The notes under the pieces are model-generated. The model saw only the letters and a program-made list of their open reading frames with translations, was not told the origin of the DNA and searched no databases. The position numbers and the translations under genes were made by a program. Positions 17,346 through 25,494 of a stretch of 64,000 nt of DNA are shown piece by piece. Each line of letters begins with the position of its first letter. The first letter of the stretch is position 1. Source of the stretch: Zeimonas sediminis (lineage in GTDB: Bacteria; Pseudomonadota; Gammaproteobacteria; Burkholderiales; Burkholderiaceae_E); contig NZ_JAMQYE010000001.1 in assembly GCF_023721795.1 (NCBI RefSeq), positions 2,887,671 to 2,951,670 on the forward strand, in the 5' to 3' direction.

Positions 17346-17684
17346 ATGGCACCGCCCCGCGAACCGCGTCATCACCACCACGTCTACGTCGTCGAGCTGT
17401 CGGCGCGCGTCTGGAGCGAGCCGCGCTTCCGTCGGGCCAATCCGGGCTGCCTGCCCGGGAAGCCCTTCGTCTACGTCGGCATGACCGGGCTCGATCCCGA
17501 CCTGCGCTTCGACCGCCACAAGGCCGGCATCAAGGCGAACCGCTTCGTGAAGGACTACGGCCTGCGGCTGATGCCCGAGCTGTACGAGGTCTACAACCCG
17601 ATGCCCTACGATGCTGCCTGCGAGATGGAAGTCGAATTGGCGGTGGCGCTGCGCGAGGCGGGGTATGGAGTGTGGCAGGCTTGA
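17346..17684 (+). CDS. Small GIY-YIG-like protein
   Basis: A 112-residue soluble protein. The order VYVVELS, then PFVYVGMTGLDPDLRFDRHKAG, then NRFVKDYGLRLMPELYE, is like the strand-turn-strand and helix of the GIY-YIG nuclease fold, with YVGMT standing for the YIG strand and an R/H-containing helix (RFDRHKAG). The GIY strand is degenerate (VYV) and I cannot place the metal-binding Glu with certainty (a candidate is in CEMEVELAVALREAG). It begins MAPPREPRHHHH, a histidine-rich start. It overlaps nothing and sits 14 bases ahead of the peroxidase gene on the same strand. Function is not established. Confidence 0.6.
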   Translation: MAPPREPRHHHHVYVVELSARVWSEPRFRRANPGCLPGKPFVYVGMTGLDPDLRFDRHKAGIKANRFVKDYGLRLMPELYEVYNPMPYDAACEMEVELAVALREAGYGVWQA

Positions 17685-17698
17685 TTGAGAGAGAAGCC

Positions 17699-18955
17699 AT
17701 GAGGAAACGCGAGGGAGCCTTTCGAGGCGTCGGGTCGTTGCGTTCCGCGCTGGCCGCAGCGGGGCTCTTCCTGGCTGTGCTGGCGACAGTCGGTCACGCG
17801 AGCGAGCCCCGGAAGGGGCGTGCGAGCGCGCCGGAGCCCGGCGTGGTGTCGGCGAAGGCTGGGCTCGGCAGGCTGCTGTTCGAGGACACGAACCTGTCGA
17901 ACCCGCCCGGCCAGTCCTGCGCGACCTGCCACGCGGCGGGGGCGGGCTTCGCCGATCCCGACCGCAGCGCGCCGACGTCGAAGGGCGTTCTCCCGGGGCG
18001 CTTCGGCGACCGCAATACGCCGACCGCGGCCTACATGGCTTTCAGCCCGGCGTTCCACTACGACGAGGCCGAAGGGCACTACGTGGGTGGCCAGTTCTGG
18101 GACGGTCGCGCCGCCACGCTCGAGGCGCAGGCGAAGGAGCCCTTCCTGAATCCGCTGGAGATGGCCAACGAGAGCGCCGCCCAGGTGGTGGAGAAGGTGC
18201 GCGCGGCCTCCTATGCGCCGCTGTTCGTCGAAGTCTTCGGGCGCGATGCCCTCGCCGATCCCGGCAAGGCCTACGAGCGCGTCGCGGAGGCGATCGCGGC
18301 GTGGCAGAGAACCGCCGCGTTCAGTCCGTTCTCCTCGAAGTACGACGCCTTCCTGGCCGGTCGCGCCCGGCTGTCGGCGCAGGAGCTGCGCGGCCTGCGG
18401 CTCTTCGAGCGGGAAGACAAGGGCAACTGCGCCGCATGTCACCCGGTGGCCAGGGGCGAAGACGGCCGGGGCGGGCTCGGCACCGACTTCACTTACGACA
18501 ATCTGGGCGTGCCGAAGAACCCGGCCAATCCGTTCTACCGCCTGGCGGCCGAGCACAACCCGGCGGGGCAGGCCTACGTGGACCGCGGTCTCGGCGGCGT
18601 CGTCGGCAAGGCGGGCGAATACGGCAAGTTCAAGGTCCCGACCGTTCGCAATGTGGCGCTGACCGCGCCTTACATGCACAACGGCTACTTCGAGTCGCTG
18701 CGCGCCGTGGTCGACTTCTACAACACGCGCGACGTCAAGCCGCGCTGTGCGCAGGAGTTCGTCCCCGAGCGCGAGGCCCTGCGTCTGGGCTGCTGGCCGC
18801 GTCCCGAGATGGTGGCCAACGTGAACTCCGACGAACTGGGCAAGCTTGGGCTGAGCGCGCGGGAGGTCGACGACATCGTGGCTTTCCTGCACACGCTGAC
18901 CGACGGCTGGAAGCCGGCCGATCGCCGCCGCGATCGTGCTTCCGCCAGTCGCTGA
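17699..18955 (+). CDS. Di-haem cytochrome c peroxidase / MauG family
   Basis: A 418-residue periplasmic protein. A signal peptide (residues ~14-34) is followed by two c-type haem motifs: CATCH at 74-78 and CAACH near 250, the normal arrangement of the bacterial di-haem peroxidase / MauG family. LFEDTNLSNP precedes the first haem, FWDGRAATLEAQAKEPF the middle, and APYMHNGYFESLRAVVDFY is the C-terminal motif that supplies the distal methionine/histidine region. These enzymes reduce hydrogen peroxide using electrons from cytochrome c, or modify proteins as MauG does. I start at 17699 (MRKREGAF) rather than the upstream in-frame codon. The YbaK gene follows after 8 bases. Confidence 0.93.
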   Translation: MRKREGAFRGVGSLRSALAAAGLFLAVLATVGHASEPRKGRASAPEPGVVSAKAGLGRLLFEDTNLSNPPGQSCATCHAAGAGFADPDRSAPTSKGVLPGRFGDRNTPTAAYMAFSPAFHYDEAEGHYVGGQFWDGRAATLEAQAKEPFLNPLEMANESAAQVVEKVRAASYAPLFVEVFGRDALADPGKAYERVAEAIAAWQRTAAFSPFSSKYDAFLAGRARLSAQELRGLRLFEREDKGNCAACHPVARGEDGRGGLGTDFTYDNLGVPKNPANPFYRLAAEHNPAGQAYVDRGLGGVVGKAGEYGKFKVPTVRNVALTAPYMHNGYFESLRAVVDFYNTRDVKPRCAQEFVPEREALRLGCWPRPEMVANVNSDELGKLGLSAREVDDIVAFLHTLTDGWKPADRRRDRASASR

Positions 18956-18963
18956 GCTCGTCG

Positions 18964-19446
18964 ATGAAGCCCGCTCAACACCCGACCGCCCTGCGCACCG
19001 CGCAGCTGCTGCGCGACGCCGGCATCGAAGCCCGCGTCGTCGAGTTCGAGCAACCCACCCGAACCAGCGCCGAGGCCGCCGCCGCGATCGGCTGCTCGGT
19101 GGCAGAGATCGCGAAGTCGATCGTGTTCCGGGGCAAGGAGAGCGGGCAGGCGATCGTGGTGGTGGCGAGCGGCGACAACCGGGTCAGCGAGGCCAAGGTC
19201 GCCTCGCTGGTCGGCGAGCCTCTGGGGCGGGCGGACGCCGACTTCGTGCGCGAAGCGACCGGCTACGCGATCGGCGGCGTGGCGCCGCTCGGGCATGCCC
19301 GGGCGGTCAGGCTGCTGCTCGACCGGGACCTGCAGCGATTCGAGACGGTGTGGGCCGCGGCCGGGACACCGTACTCGGTGTTTCCGCTGACCCCGGCGCA
19401 ATTGCGCGGCCTGACCGGCGCGGACTGGGCCGATGTGAGGCAGTGA
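18964..19446 (+). CDS. YbaK/EbsC-type aminoacyl-tRNA deacylase domain protein
   Basis: A 160-residue cytoplasmic protein with the YbaK/ProX fold. Features seen are EQPTRTSAEAAAAIGCSVAEIAKSIVF, carrying the lysine that the family uses for tRNA-acyl-bond attack, VVVASGDNRVSEAKVASLVG and the closing GYAIGGVAPLGHAR. Family members hydrolyse mischarged aminoacyl-tRNAs such as Cys-tRNA(Pro) in trans. The length is normal and it stands alone, not fused to ProRS. It follows the peroxidase gene by only 8 bases, so a transcript may be shared, but no functional link is obvious. Several standalone paralogues occur in many betaproteobacteria and the exact amino acid corrected cannot be told from sequence. 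Confidence 0.9.
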   Translation: MKPAQHPTALRTAQLLRDAGIEARVVEFEQPTRTSAEAAAAIGCSVAEIAKSIVFRGKESGQAIVVVASGDNRVSEAKVASLVGEPLGRADADFVREATGYAIGGVAPLGHARAVRLLLDRDLQRFETVWAAAGTPYSVFPLTPAQLRGLTGADWADVRQ

Positions 19447-19515
19447 TGCTCGGCACGACGCGCGCGGCGGCGGGCGCTCGCGGCGCGGACGGCGGGGCCG
19501 CCCGGGCCTCGCGGC

Positions 19516-20226
19516 TCAGGCGTCGAACTCGAAGCCGCCCGCAGCGCGCAGCTCGCGCGACGCGTCGCCGGCGAGCATGTCGAGGAAGAGCGCCGCGAGC
19601 GCCGGGTCCTTCGCGGTCGCGGACACCGCCGCCGAGTAGACCGTGGCCAGCTCGAAGCGTTGCGGCAGCGCCCCGACCAGGTCCACGCCCTCGGTGTAGT
19701 TGATCTCTGTGATCTGGGTGCAGCCGATCAGCCGCGGCGCCGCCTGCGCGGCCAGCTCGCGCATCGCGGTGGCGCCGTTCGGGAACGCGCGGAAACGCGG
19801 CGCGAGCTGCTCGTGGATGCCCAGCTCGCGCATCACGTTGGCGAAGTGGATGCCGGCGGTCGCGCGCTCGGGGTCCGGGAAGTAGATCGCGTCGGCCGAG
19901 AGCAGGGCCGCGCGCAGGGCCTCGGGCGTGGACACGTCGGGCCGCGGCTCGCCGCTGCGCACCGCGATGCCGGTGCGCACCCGGCCGAGCGGGCGCCGGG
20001 TATCGCCGATCAGCGCGCCGGCCGCCGCCAGCTCGCCGATCATCTTGTCGGTGACCACCATCAGGTCGCAGGGCTCGCCGGCGAGCAGGGCTTCCTTCAT
20101 CGCGCCGACCGCGCCGAAACGGCCCGCGATCGTCGCATCGGCCTGCGCGGCGAGCTTGGGCTGCAGTGCCTTCACGAGGCCCTGGGCGGCGCCCGCGCAG
20201 AGGATGTTCAGGGTCTTGGTGGTCAT
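19516..20226 (-). CDS. ModA-like (type 2 periplasmic-fold) binding protein lacking a signal peptide
   Basis: A 236-residue protein of the molybdate-binding ModA-type fold. It begins directly with a beta strand, MTTKTLNILCAGAAQGL; a usual ModA has a signal peptide ahead of this point. The domain continues CDLMVVTDKMIGELAAAG and then RVRTGIAVRSGEPRPDVS and GCTQITEINYTEGVDLVG. The 33-base gap to the upstream gene leaves no room for a longer N-terminus, so the product is probably cytoplasmic. It is the last gene of the molybdenum-hydroxylase operon. It could sense or store an oxyanion, or help load the enzyme; neither is shown. The absence of modB/modC genes nearby argues against a standard importer. 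Confidence 0.78.
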   Translation of the reverse strand: MTTKTLNILCAGAAQGLVKALQPKLAAQADATIAGRFGAVGAMKEALLAGEPCDLMVVTDKMIGELAAAGALIGDTRRPLGRVRTGIAVRSGEPRPDVSTPEALRAALLSADAIYFPDPERATAGIHFANVMRELGIHEQLAPRFRAFPNGATAMRELAAQAAPRLIGCTQITEINYTEGVDLVGALPQRFELATVYSAAVSATAKDPALAALFLDMLAGDASRELRAAGGFEFDA

Positions 20227-20259
20227 GGTGTCGGTCGTCCCTGTCGGATGATGCTCGAG

Positions 20260-22257
20260 TCAGTCGGATGAAGCGTGGATCGCGGCGACGATGTTCTCCG
20301 GGCTCAGCGGCAGCTCGCGCACCCGCACGCCGAGCGCGTCGAACAGCGCGTTGGCGATCGCCGCGACGGTCGGGCCGAGCGAGGCTTCGCCGGCGCCGAG
20401 CGAAGGCGCCTCCGAAGGCAGGACGTGCACGTCGATCTCCGGCACCTCGGAGAACTTCAGGATCGGGTAGTCGTCCCAGCGCTTCACGGCCATGCCGTCG
20501 GCGCCGAAGCGCACCGCTTCCTTCAGCGCCCAGCTGGTGGCCTGGATCGCGCCGCCCTCGATCTGCGCGACGACGCCGTCGGGGTTGACCGCCAGGCCGA
20601 CGTCGACCGCGATGTCTAGCCGGCGTACCCGCAGCCGCTCGGCGGCCTCGACCTCGGCGACCACCGCGCACCAGGCGCCGGTGTTCTTGTAACGCGCATA
20701 GCCGATGCCGCGGCCGAGGCCTTCGGCGCCGAGCGGCGCGCCCCAGCCGGCGCGCGCCGCCGCGGCCTCCAGCACGGCGAGACCGCGCGGGTCGTGGCCG
20801 AGATGCCTGCGCCGCCACCCGAGCGGATCGTCGCCGGTGGCGTGCGCCAGCTCGTCGACGAAACTCTCGAGCGCGAAGACGTTGCCGAAGGCGCCGAGCG
20901 AGCGCAGCGCCGAGCTTCGCGGCGCGGGCAGCTCGACCAGGTGGCTGACGATGCGCCAGGCCGGCAGCGCGTAGCCCGGCACCGCGTTGCGCTCGGCGCC
21001 GCCGCCGACCGCGAGCGGCATGTTGATCGAGGCGGGCCGCTCGAAGGGCCGGCCGGTCTGCCAGCTGCCCAGCAGCGCCGGCGTCGGGCTGCGCCCGGGC
21101 CGGTTGCTGTGCCCCTGGCTCCACACGGCGTGCCGCCAGTGGCGCACCGCGCCGTCGTCGTCGAGGTCGGCCTCGAGCTCCACGACCATGCCGGGGCCGA
21201 GCGGCGCGCGGCTCAGCTCGTCTTCGCGTCGCCACAGCATGCGCACCGGCCGGCCCTGCGCCGCCCGCGCGAGCCAGGCCGCGTCGAAGGCGACGTCGTC
21301 GGCACCGTTGTGGCCGTAGCAGCCCGCGCCCTGCGCGTGGCGCACCCGGACCGCGTCGGGGTCCAGGCAGAAGGCCTGCGCCAGGTCGCGGCGCAGATTG
21401 AAGATGCCCTGGCTGTGCGTCCAGACCTCGAGCGCGTCGCCATGCCACTGCGCGAGCGCGCAGCATGGCGCGATCGACGCATGCGCGATCCAGGGCTTGC
21501 GATAGCGCGCGCGCAGGGTGCGCGCCGGCGTCGAGGAATCGACGCGAAGGCCGCCTCCATCGACGTGAAGCCCGTGCCCATCGGCATGGGCGCCGCCGCC
21601 TGCGGCGGCAGGTGTGCCGCGCTCGTCGACGACCGTGGTCCGCGCAGGCCAACGCTGCATCGCGTCGAGCGCCGTGCGCTCGTCGAGCCAGGGCTCGTCG
21701 TTCGCCCAGCGGGCGCTGTCGGCCAGTCGCGCGATCGCCTTGTCGGCCGCGGCGCTGTTCTCTGCGAGCAGGCCCAGCAGGTTGCCGTCGCGGTGCACCA
21801 GCACCACGCCGGCTACTGCGCGGGCCGCGTCCAGGTCGGCATCGACCAGCCGGCCGTCGGGGCGCGGCGGATGCAGCACGCGGCCGTGCAGCATGCCGGG
21901 CGAGGCCAGGTCGTGGATGAAGGCGGGCCGCCCGCGGAACTTCCCGGGCAGGTCGAGGCGGGGCACCGAGCGGCCCATCGCGGCGGGCGGGGCGGCCGCC
22001 TGCAGGCCGCGCGCTTCGCGGGCCTGCGCGCATTCGGCGCGCAGCGCGGCGCCGGCGTCCTGCACCGACAGGCTGCCCGAGGTCACGCCTTCGTCGGGCC
22101 CGTGCCGGGTGTCGGCTTCGACGATGCGGACGCGCTCGAGCGGCAGGCCGAGCTCGTCGGCCGCGATCTGCGCGAGCGCGGTCAGGATGCCCTGGCCCAG
22201 CTCGACCTTGCCGAGCCGCACCTGCACGGCGCCGTCTTCCAGGAACTCGAGTCTCAT
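20260..22257 (-). CDS. Molybdopterin-binding subunit of a xanthine-dehydrogenase-family hydroxylase (IorB/NicB-like)
   Basis: A 665-residue large subunit. It starts with KVELGQGILTALAQIAADELG, as in isoquinoline oxidoreductase (IorB) and nicotinate dehydrogenase (NicB). The central domain has RYRKPWIAHASIAPCCALAQ, GCYGHNGADDVAFDAAWLAR and GYARYKNTGAWCAVVAEVE. The end carries the catalytic glutamate in SLGAGEASLGPTVAAIANAL. It binds molybdenum-cytosine-dinucleotide cofactor and, with the adjacent 2Fe-2S subunit, hydroxylates N-heteroaromatic rings or aldehydes. No FAD subunit is nearby, so electrons probably go to a cytochrome. The segment AAAGGGAHADGHGLHVDGGG is an unusual His/Gly-rich insert at ~250-270. 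Position between the Fe-S gene and the ModA-like gene indicates one operon. Confidence 0.9.
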   Translation of the reverse strand: MRLEFLEDGAVQVRLGKVELGQGILTALAQIAADELGLPLERVRIVEADTRHGPDEGVTSGSLSVQDAGAALRAECAQAREARGLQAAAPPAAMGRSVPRLDLPGKFRGRPAFIHDLASPGMLHGRVLHPPRPDGRLVDADLDAARAVAGVVLVHRDGNLLGLLAENSAAADKAIARLADSARWANDEPWLDERTALDAMQRWPARTTVVDERGTPAAAGGGAHADGHGLHVDGGGLRVDSSTPARTLRARYRKPWIAHASIAPCCALAQWHGDALEVWTHSQGIFNLRRDLAQAFCLDPDAVRVRHAQGAGCYGHNGADDVAFDAAWLARAAQGRPVRMLWRREDELSRAPLGPGMVVELEADLDDDGAVRHWRHAVWSQGHSNRPGRSPTPALLGSWQTGRPFERPASINMPLAVGGGAERNAVPGYALPAWRIVSHLVELPAPRSSALRSLGAFGNVFALESFVDELAHATGDDPLGWRRRHLGHDPRGLAVLEAAAARAGWGAPLGAEGLGRGIGYARYKNTGAWCAVVAEVEAAERLRVRRLDIAVDVGLAVNPDGVVAQIEGGAIQATSWALKEAVRFGADGMAVKRWDDYPILKFSEVPEIDVHVLPSEAPSLGAGEASLGPTVAAIANALFDALGVRVRELPLSPENIVAAIHASSD

Positions 22258-22283
22258 CGGTGTGCCTTCCGTGCCGGCGCGCC

Positions 22284-22736
22284 TCAGCCGGTCGCGCCGG
22301 CCGCCCTGAGCACGGCGCGGACGATGCGGGGGTGCGCGCCGCAGCGGCACAGGTGGTCGTCGAGCGCGGCGATCACCTGTCCGGCATCGGGCCGCGGCGT
22401 CTCGCGAAGCAAGGCCGCGGCGCCGATCAGCATGCCGGCGCTGCAGTAGCCGCACTGCGCGGCCTGCTCGGCCTCGAAGGCCTCGGCGAGCGCCGGGTCG
22501 AGTCCTTCGACGGTCGTGATCTCCCTGCCCTCGACCGCCCACAGCGGCAGGTCGCAGGCGGTCTGCGAGCGGCCGTCGACCAGTACCCGGCAAGCGCCGC
22601 AGGCGCCCTCGCCGCAGCCGAAACGAGCGCCGACCAGGCCGAGCGACTCGCGCAGAACGTGCAGCAGCGGCGTGTCGGCCGCCGCATCGACCTGGACGGT
22701 CCGGCCGTTGACCCGAAGCGAAACGCGCTCGCTCAC
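22284..22736 (-). CDS. (2Fe-2S) subunit of the molybdenum hydroxylase (IorA/NicA-like)
   Basis: A 150-residue small subunit with both iron-sulfur clusters of the family. The N-terminal plant-type cluster is in RFGCGEGACGACRVLVDG with a fourth cysteine in SQTACDLP. The C-terminal alpha-helical cluster is in QCGYCSAGMLIGAAAL and LCRCGAHPRIVRAVL. It carries electrons from the molybdenum site of the neighbouring large subunit. The gene starts 4 bases after the stop of the Bug receptor gene and ends 26 bases before the large subunit, so the three are clearly one transcription unit. Length and motifs are normal and nothing is missing. Confidence 0.96.
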   Translation of the reverse strand: MSERVSLRVNGRTVQVDAAADTPLLHVLRESLGLVGARFGCGEGACGACRVLVDGRSQTACDLPLWAVEGREITTVEGLDPALAEAFEAEQAAQCGYCSAGMLIGAAALLRETPRPDAGQVIAALDDHLCRCGAHPRIVRAVLRAAGATG

Positions 22737-22740
22737 CCGA

Positions 22741-23724
22741 TCACTTCGCCCGGGCGCCGGAGATCTCGACCACCTTCGCCCACTTCGCGATGTCGTCGTT
22801 CAGGTAGCGGTCGAACTCGTCGACGCCCATCGTCATCGCGACCGCACCGCGCGAGGCCCAGGCCTTGCGGGTTTCCTCGCTCGAGGTGATCTTCGCGATC
22901 TCGGCGTTGAGCCGCTTGACGATCGCCTCGGGCGTGCCCTTCGGCGCCATCACGCCCAGCCAGATCGTGGCCTCGTAGCCCGGCACGCCGGCCTCGGACA
23001 CGGTGGGCACGTCGGGCAGGATCGGCGAGCGCGTCTTGCCGCTCACCGCCAGCGCCTTCACCTTGCCGCTCTTCGCGTGCTCGCTCATGGTCGGGATCGC
23101 GTCGAACATCATGTCGACCTGCCCGCCCAGCACATCGGTGCGCGCGTTGCTGCTGCCCTTGTACGGCACGTGCACGATCTTCACGCTGGCCATCGCCTTG
23201 AAGAGCTCGCCGGCCATGTGGTACGGCGTGCCCGGGCCCGACGAGGCGTAGGTCATGCCGTCTGGCTTGGCCTTGGCGTCCTTGATCAGGTCGGCAAGTG
23301 TGTTGTGCGGCAACCCGGCGCGCGCCACGAGCACCAGGTCGGAGGCGTTGAGCGGGGCGATGCCGGTGAAGTCGCGCATCAGCTGATACGGCTTGTTCTG
23401 CAGCAGCGACTCGTTGACAGTGTGGGTGTTCGACATCACCAGCAGCGTGTACCCGTCGGGATCGCTCTTGGCGACCAGGTCGGTGCCGATGACCGCGCCG
23501 CCGCCCGGCTTGTTCTCGACCACGAAGGACTGCCCGAGCGCTTCCTGCAGCTTCTGCGCGACGTAGCGGCCGTAGACGTCGGCCGGGCCGCCGGCCGCGA
23601 AGGGAACGACGACCTTGACGGGGCGGCTGGGCCATTCCTGCGCCTGCGCGGGAAGCGCGGAGCAGGCCAGCACGGCGGCGCCGACGGCGCACAGCACGGA
23701 ACGACGGGTGAGGGTTGCGGTCAT
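22741..23724 (-). CDS. Bug/TctC-family tripartite tricarboxylate receptor
   Basis: A 327-residue periplasmic binding protein. The signal peptide is MTATLTRRSVLCAVGAAVLA and cleavage after AQAQ is likely. The mature start EWPSRPVKVVVPFAAGGPAD is the Bug family fingerprint, with ENKPGGGAVIGTDLVAKS and DVLGGQVDMMFD further on. Bug receptors bind carboxylates or aromatic acids and are expanded in Burkholderiales. It is the first gene of the molybdenum-hydroxylase operon, so it probably captures that pathway's substrate. The membrane TctA/TctB partners are not here. I start at the ATG after which the signal peptide begins; the frame continues upstream across the intergenic ATTGGT sites. Confidence 0.93.
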   Translation of the reverse strand: MTATLTRRSVLCAVGAAVLACSALPAQAQEWPSRPVKVVVPFAAGGPADVYGRYVAQKLQEALGQSFVVENKPGGGAVIGTDLVAKSDPDGYTLLVMSNTHTVNESLLQNKPYQLMRDFTGIAPLNASDLVLVARAGLPHNTLADLIKDAKAKPDGMTYASSGPGTPYHMAGELFKAMASVKIVHVPYKGSSNARTDVLGGQVDMMFDAIPTMSEHAKSGKVKALAVSGKTRSPILPDVPTVSEAGVPGYEATIWLGVMAPKGTPEAIVKRLNAEIAKITSSEETRKAWASRGAVAMTMGVDEFDRYLNDDIAKWAKVVEISGARAK

Positions 23725-23741
23725 GCCGGTCTCCAGAAGCT

Positions 23742-23763
23742 GATTGGTATGAATTGGTTCAAT
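23742..23763. promoter_or_regulatory. Candidate GntR operator in front of the Bug-hydroxylase operon
   Basis: Two direct ATTGGT half-sites, at 23743-23748 and 23753-23758, lie exactly one helical turn apart, about 20 bases upstream of the Bug gene ATG. A similar tandem, ATTGGT-N4-AATGGT, is in the promoter between the GntR and FAH genes. GntR/FadR proteins often bind TGGT/ACCA-type sites. Confidence 0.5.
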
Positions 23764-23841
23764 GTGGCTTGCTTCGGGGGCCAATTTAGCGACCATGCCG
23801 CCTGCGGTCAATCGCGGGCAGCCTCGCTGGCCGCGGGACGC

Positions 23842-24513
23842 TCAGTCGCCGAGCATGTTGGCCCGCACCCGACGCAGATGCGCGAGGCACAGTTCGCGCG
23901 CCTTCTCGGCATCGCGCCGCTTGAGCGCGGCCACCAGCGCGCGGTGCTCGCGCTGGTATTCGGCCCGCCGCTCCGGCGTGGCGCTGCGGCGCTTCAGCAC
24001 GCCCCACTCCCCCTGCGCGCGGACCTGGTTCATCAGCCTGAACACGCTGGCGATGAAGCTGTTGTGGGCGGCGTCGGCGATCGCTTCGTGCAACGCGCCG
24101 TCCCAGCGCTCGAACTCCTCGAGCGAGGCGGCCGCCTCGGCCTTCGCGTTGCATTCGTCCATCCGGGCGAAGTCGGCGGCCGTGGCGTTGCCGATCACCA
24201 TCTCGACGATCGCCGGCTCGAGCACGAGTCGCGCGGCCATCAGTTCGGCGGGGCTGGTCGTATGCGCCGCGGCCTTTCGCTGCAGCGCCGACAGCAGTTG
24301 CGGCGCCTCGTCGGTCACGTAGGTGCCGCTGCCGACCGTCTGGGTGATCAGGCGCTGGCGCTTCAATTCCAGCAGCACCCGTCGGACCGTGGAACGGCCG
24401 ATCCCGAACTGCTCGCCGAGCGCGCGCTCGGTGGGCAGCCGCTGGCCGGCTCGCCACGTGCCGCTGGCGAGCTTCTCGAGGATCGAATCCCTCAGGGCGG
24501 CGGCGGGGTCCAT
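23842..24513 (-). CDS. GntR/FadR-family transcriptional regulator
   Basis: A 223-residue regulator from the chosen start. The winged helix-turn-helix reads ILEKLASGTWRAGQRLPTER, ALGEQFGIGRSTVRRVLLEL, GSGTYV, typical of GntR. The C-terminal domain is the FadR/FCD all-helical type, with LVLEPAIVEMVIGNATAADF, RWDGALHEAIADAAHNSF and EHRALVAALKRRDAEKA; the histidines and aspartate there usually bind a metal and the effector. An ATG at 24555 would add 14 residues but lies in the palindrome AATGGTACCATT, so I prefer 24513, which leaves the operator upstream. It is transcribed toward the Bug-hydroxylase operon and divergent from the FAH gene, and probably represses both. Confidence 0.92.
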   Translation of the reverse strand: MDPAAALRDSILEKLASGTWRAGQRLPTERALGEQFGIGRSTVRRVLLELKRQRLITQTVGSGTYVTDEAPQLLSALQRKAAAHTTSPAELMAARLVLEPAIVEMVIGNATAADFARMDECNAKAEAAASLEEFERWDGALHEAIADAAHNSFIASVFRLMNQVRAQGEWGVLKRRSATPERRAEYQREHRALVAALKRRDAEKARELCLAHLRRVRANMLGD

Positions 24514-24533
24514 CGTGGCCGGATCGGTTGCTG

Positions 24534-24557
24534 GATTGGTTGCGAATGGTACCATTT
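24534..24557. promoter_or_regulatory. Candidate GntR operator between the GntR and FAH genes
   Basis: ATTGGT (24535-24540) and AATGGT (24545-24550) are spaced by one turn, and the second is half of a perfect 12-base palindrome AATGGTACCATT (24545-24556). The site is 21 bases upstream of the GntR ATG and 34 bases upstream of the FAH TTG start. This is a normal place for autoregulation and divergent control. Confidence 0.6.
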
Positions 24558-24590
24558 GGGCTCGAATTCGTGCAGAACCGGGAGTCCATC

Positions 24591-25457
24591 TTGCGCATCG
24601 CCACCTACCTCCACCAGGGCCGCCGCCAGGTCGGCCTGGTCTCCGCCGACGGCAAGTCCGTCACCGCCTTCGAACTCGCCGACGCCGAGCGCGGCGCGCT
24701 GCCGCTGATCGAGCGCGCCGCCGGCGGGGACGGCCTGCCCGAGGCGACCGGCGCCACCGTTGCGCTGGCCGACGTGAAGCTCGAGGCGCCGCTGCCGCGC
24801 CCGCGTCGCAACCTGTGGTGCGTGGGCCGCAACTACCACGCGCACGCGAAGGAGCTGCGCGAGACCGTGTTCAAGGACAGCGCCAAGGCCGTCGACCAGT
24901 GGCCGATCGTGTTCACCAAGGTGCCCGAGTGCGTGATCGGCCCGGACGACACGGTGCGGCTGCCCGGCGCCGCGGTGTCCTCCCAGATCGACTACGAGGC
25001 CGAGCTCGCCGTGGTGATCGGCAAGGGCGGCAAGAACATCTCGCGCGCCGACGCGCTGTCGCACGTGTTCGGCTGGACGATCGTCAACGACGTGACGGCG
25101 CGCGACGTGCAGATGCGCCACCAGCAGTGGGACATGGGCAAGAGCTTCGACACCTTTTGCCCGATGGGCCCGTGGATCGTGACCGCCGACGAGCTCGACG
25201 GCACCGACACGCGGGTGCGCTGCTGGGTCAACGACGAGCTGCGCCAGGACGGCCGCACCGTCGACCTGATCTTCAACATCCCGACCCTGATCGAGACGGT
25301 GTCGCGGGGCATCACGCTGTATCCGGGCGACGTGATCGCCACCGGCACGCCGGCCGGCGTCGGCATGGGCCTGACCCCGCCGCGCTGGCTGCAGACCGGC
25401 GACGTGGTGCGCATCGAGATCGACGGCATCGGGACGCTGAGCAACCGGTTCGAGTGA
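24591..25457 (+). CDS. Fumarylacetoacetate-hydrolase (FAH) family protein
   Basis: A 288-residue protein of the FAH fold. It starts at TTG: GGGAG lies 7 bases ahead of 24591 and gives MRIATYLHQGRRQVGL, the standard FAH opening. The catalytic domain has LWCVGRNYHAHAKEL, then metal ligands in DYEAELAVVIGKGG and NDVTARDVQMRHQ, and the closing VIATGTPAGVG. Members hydrolyse or decarboxylate carbonyl compounds such as acylpyruvates, or hydrate dienoates. It is divergent from the GntR regulator across a shared promoter, so it probably acts downstream of the molybdenum hydroxylase. The 2-hydroxyacid dehydrogenase gene follows by 37 bases. Longer ATG starts at 24528 and 24546 are possible but lack a ribosome site. 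Confidence 0.93.
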   Translation: MRIATYLHQGRRQVGLVSADGKSVTAFELADAERGALPLIERAAGGDGLPEATGATVALADVKLEAPLPRPRRNLWCVGRNYHAHAKELRETVFKDSAKAVDQWPIVFTKVPECVIGPDDTVRLPGAAVSSQIDYEAELAVVIGKGGKNISRADALSHVFGWTIVNDVTARDVQMRHQQWDMGKSFDTFCPMGPWIVTADELDGTDTRVRCWVNDELRQDGRTVDLIFNIPTLIETVSRGITLYPGDVIATGTPAGVGMGLTPPRWLQTGDVVRIEIDGIGTLSNRFE

Positions 25458-25494
25458 GCGACCTGCCGAGCGGGAACAGTCAGAGGTGGCGACG

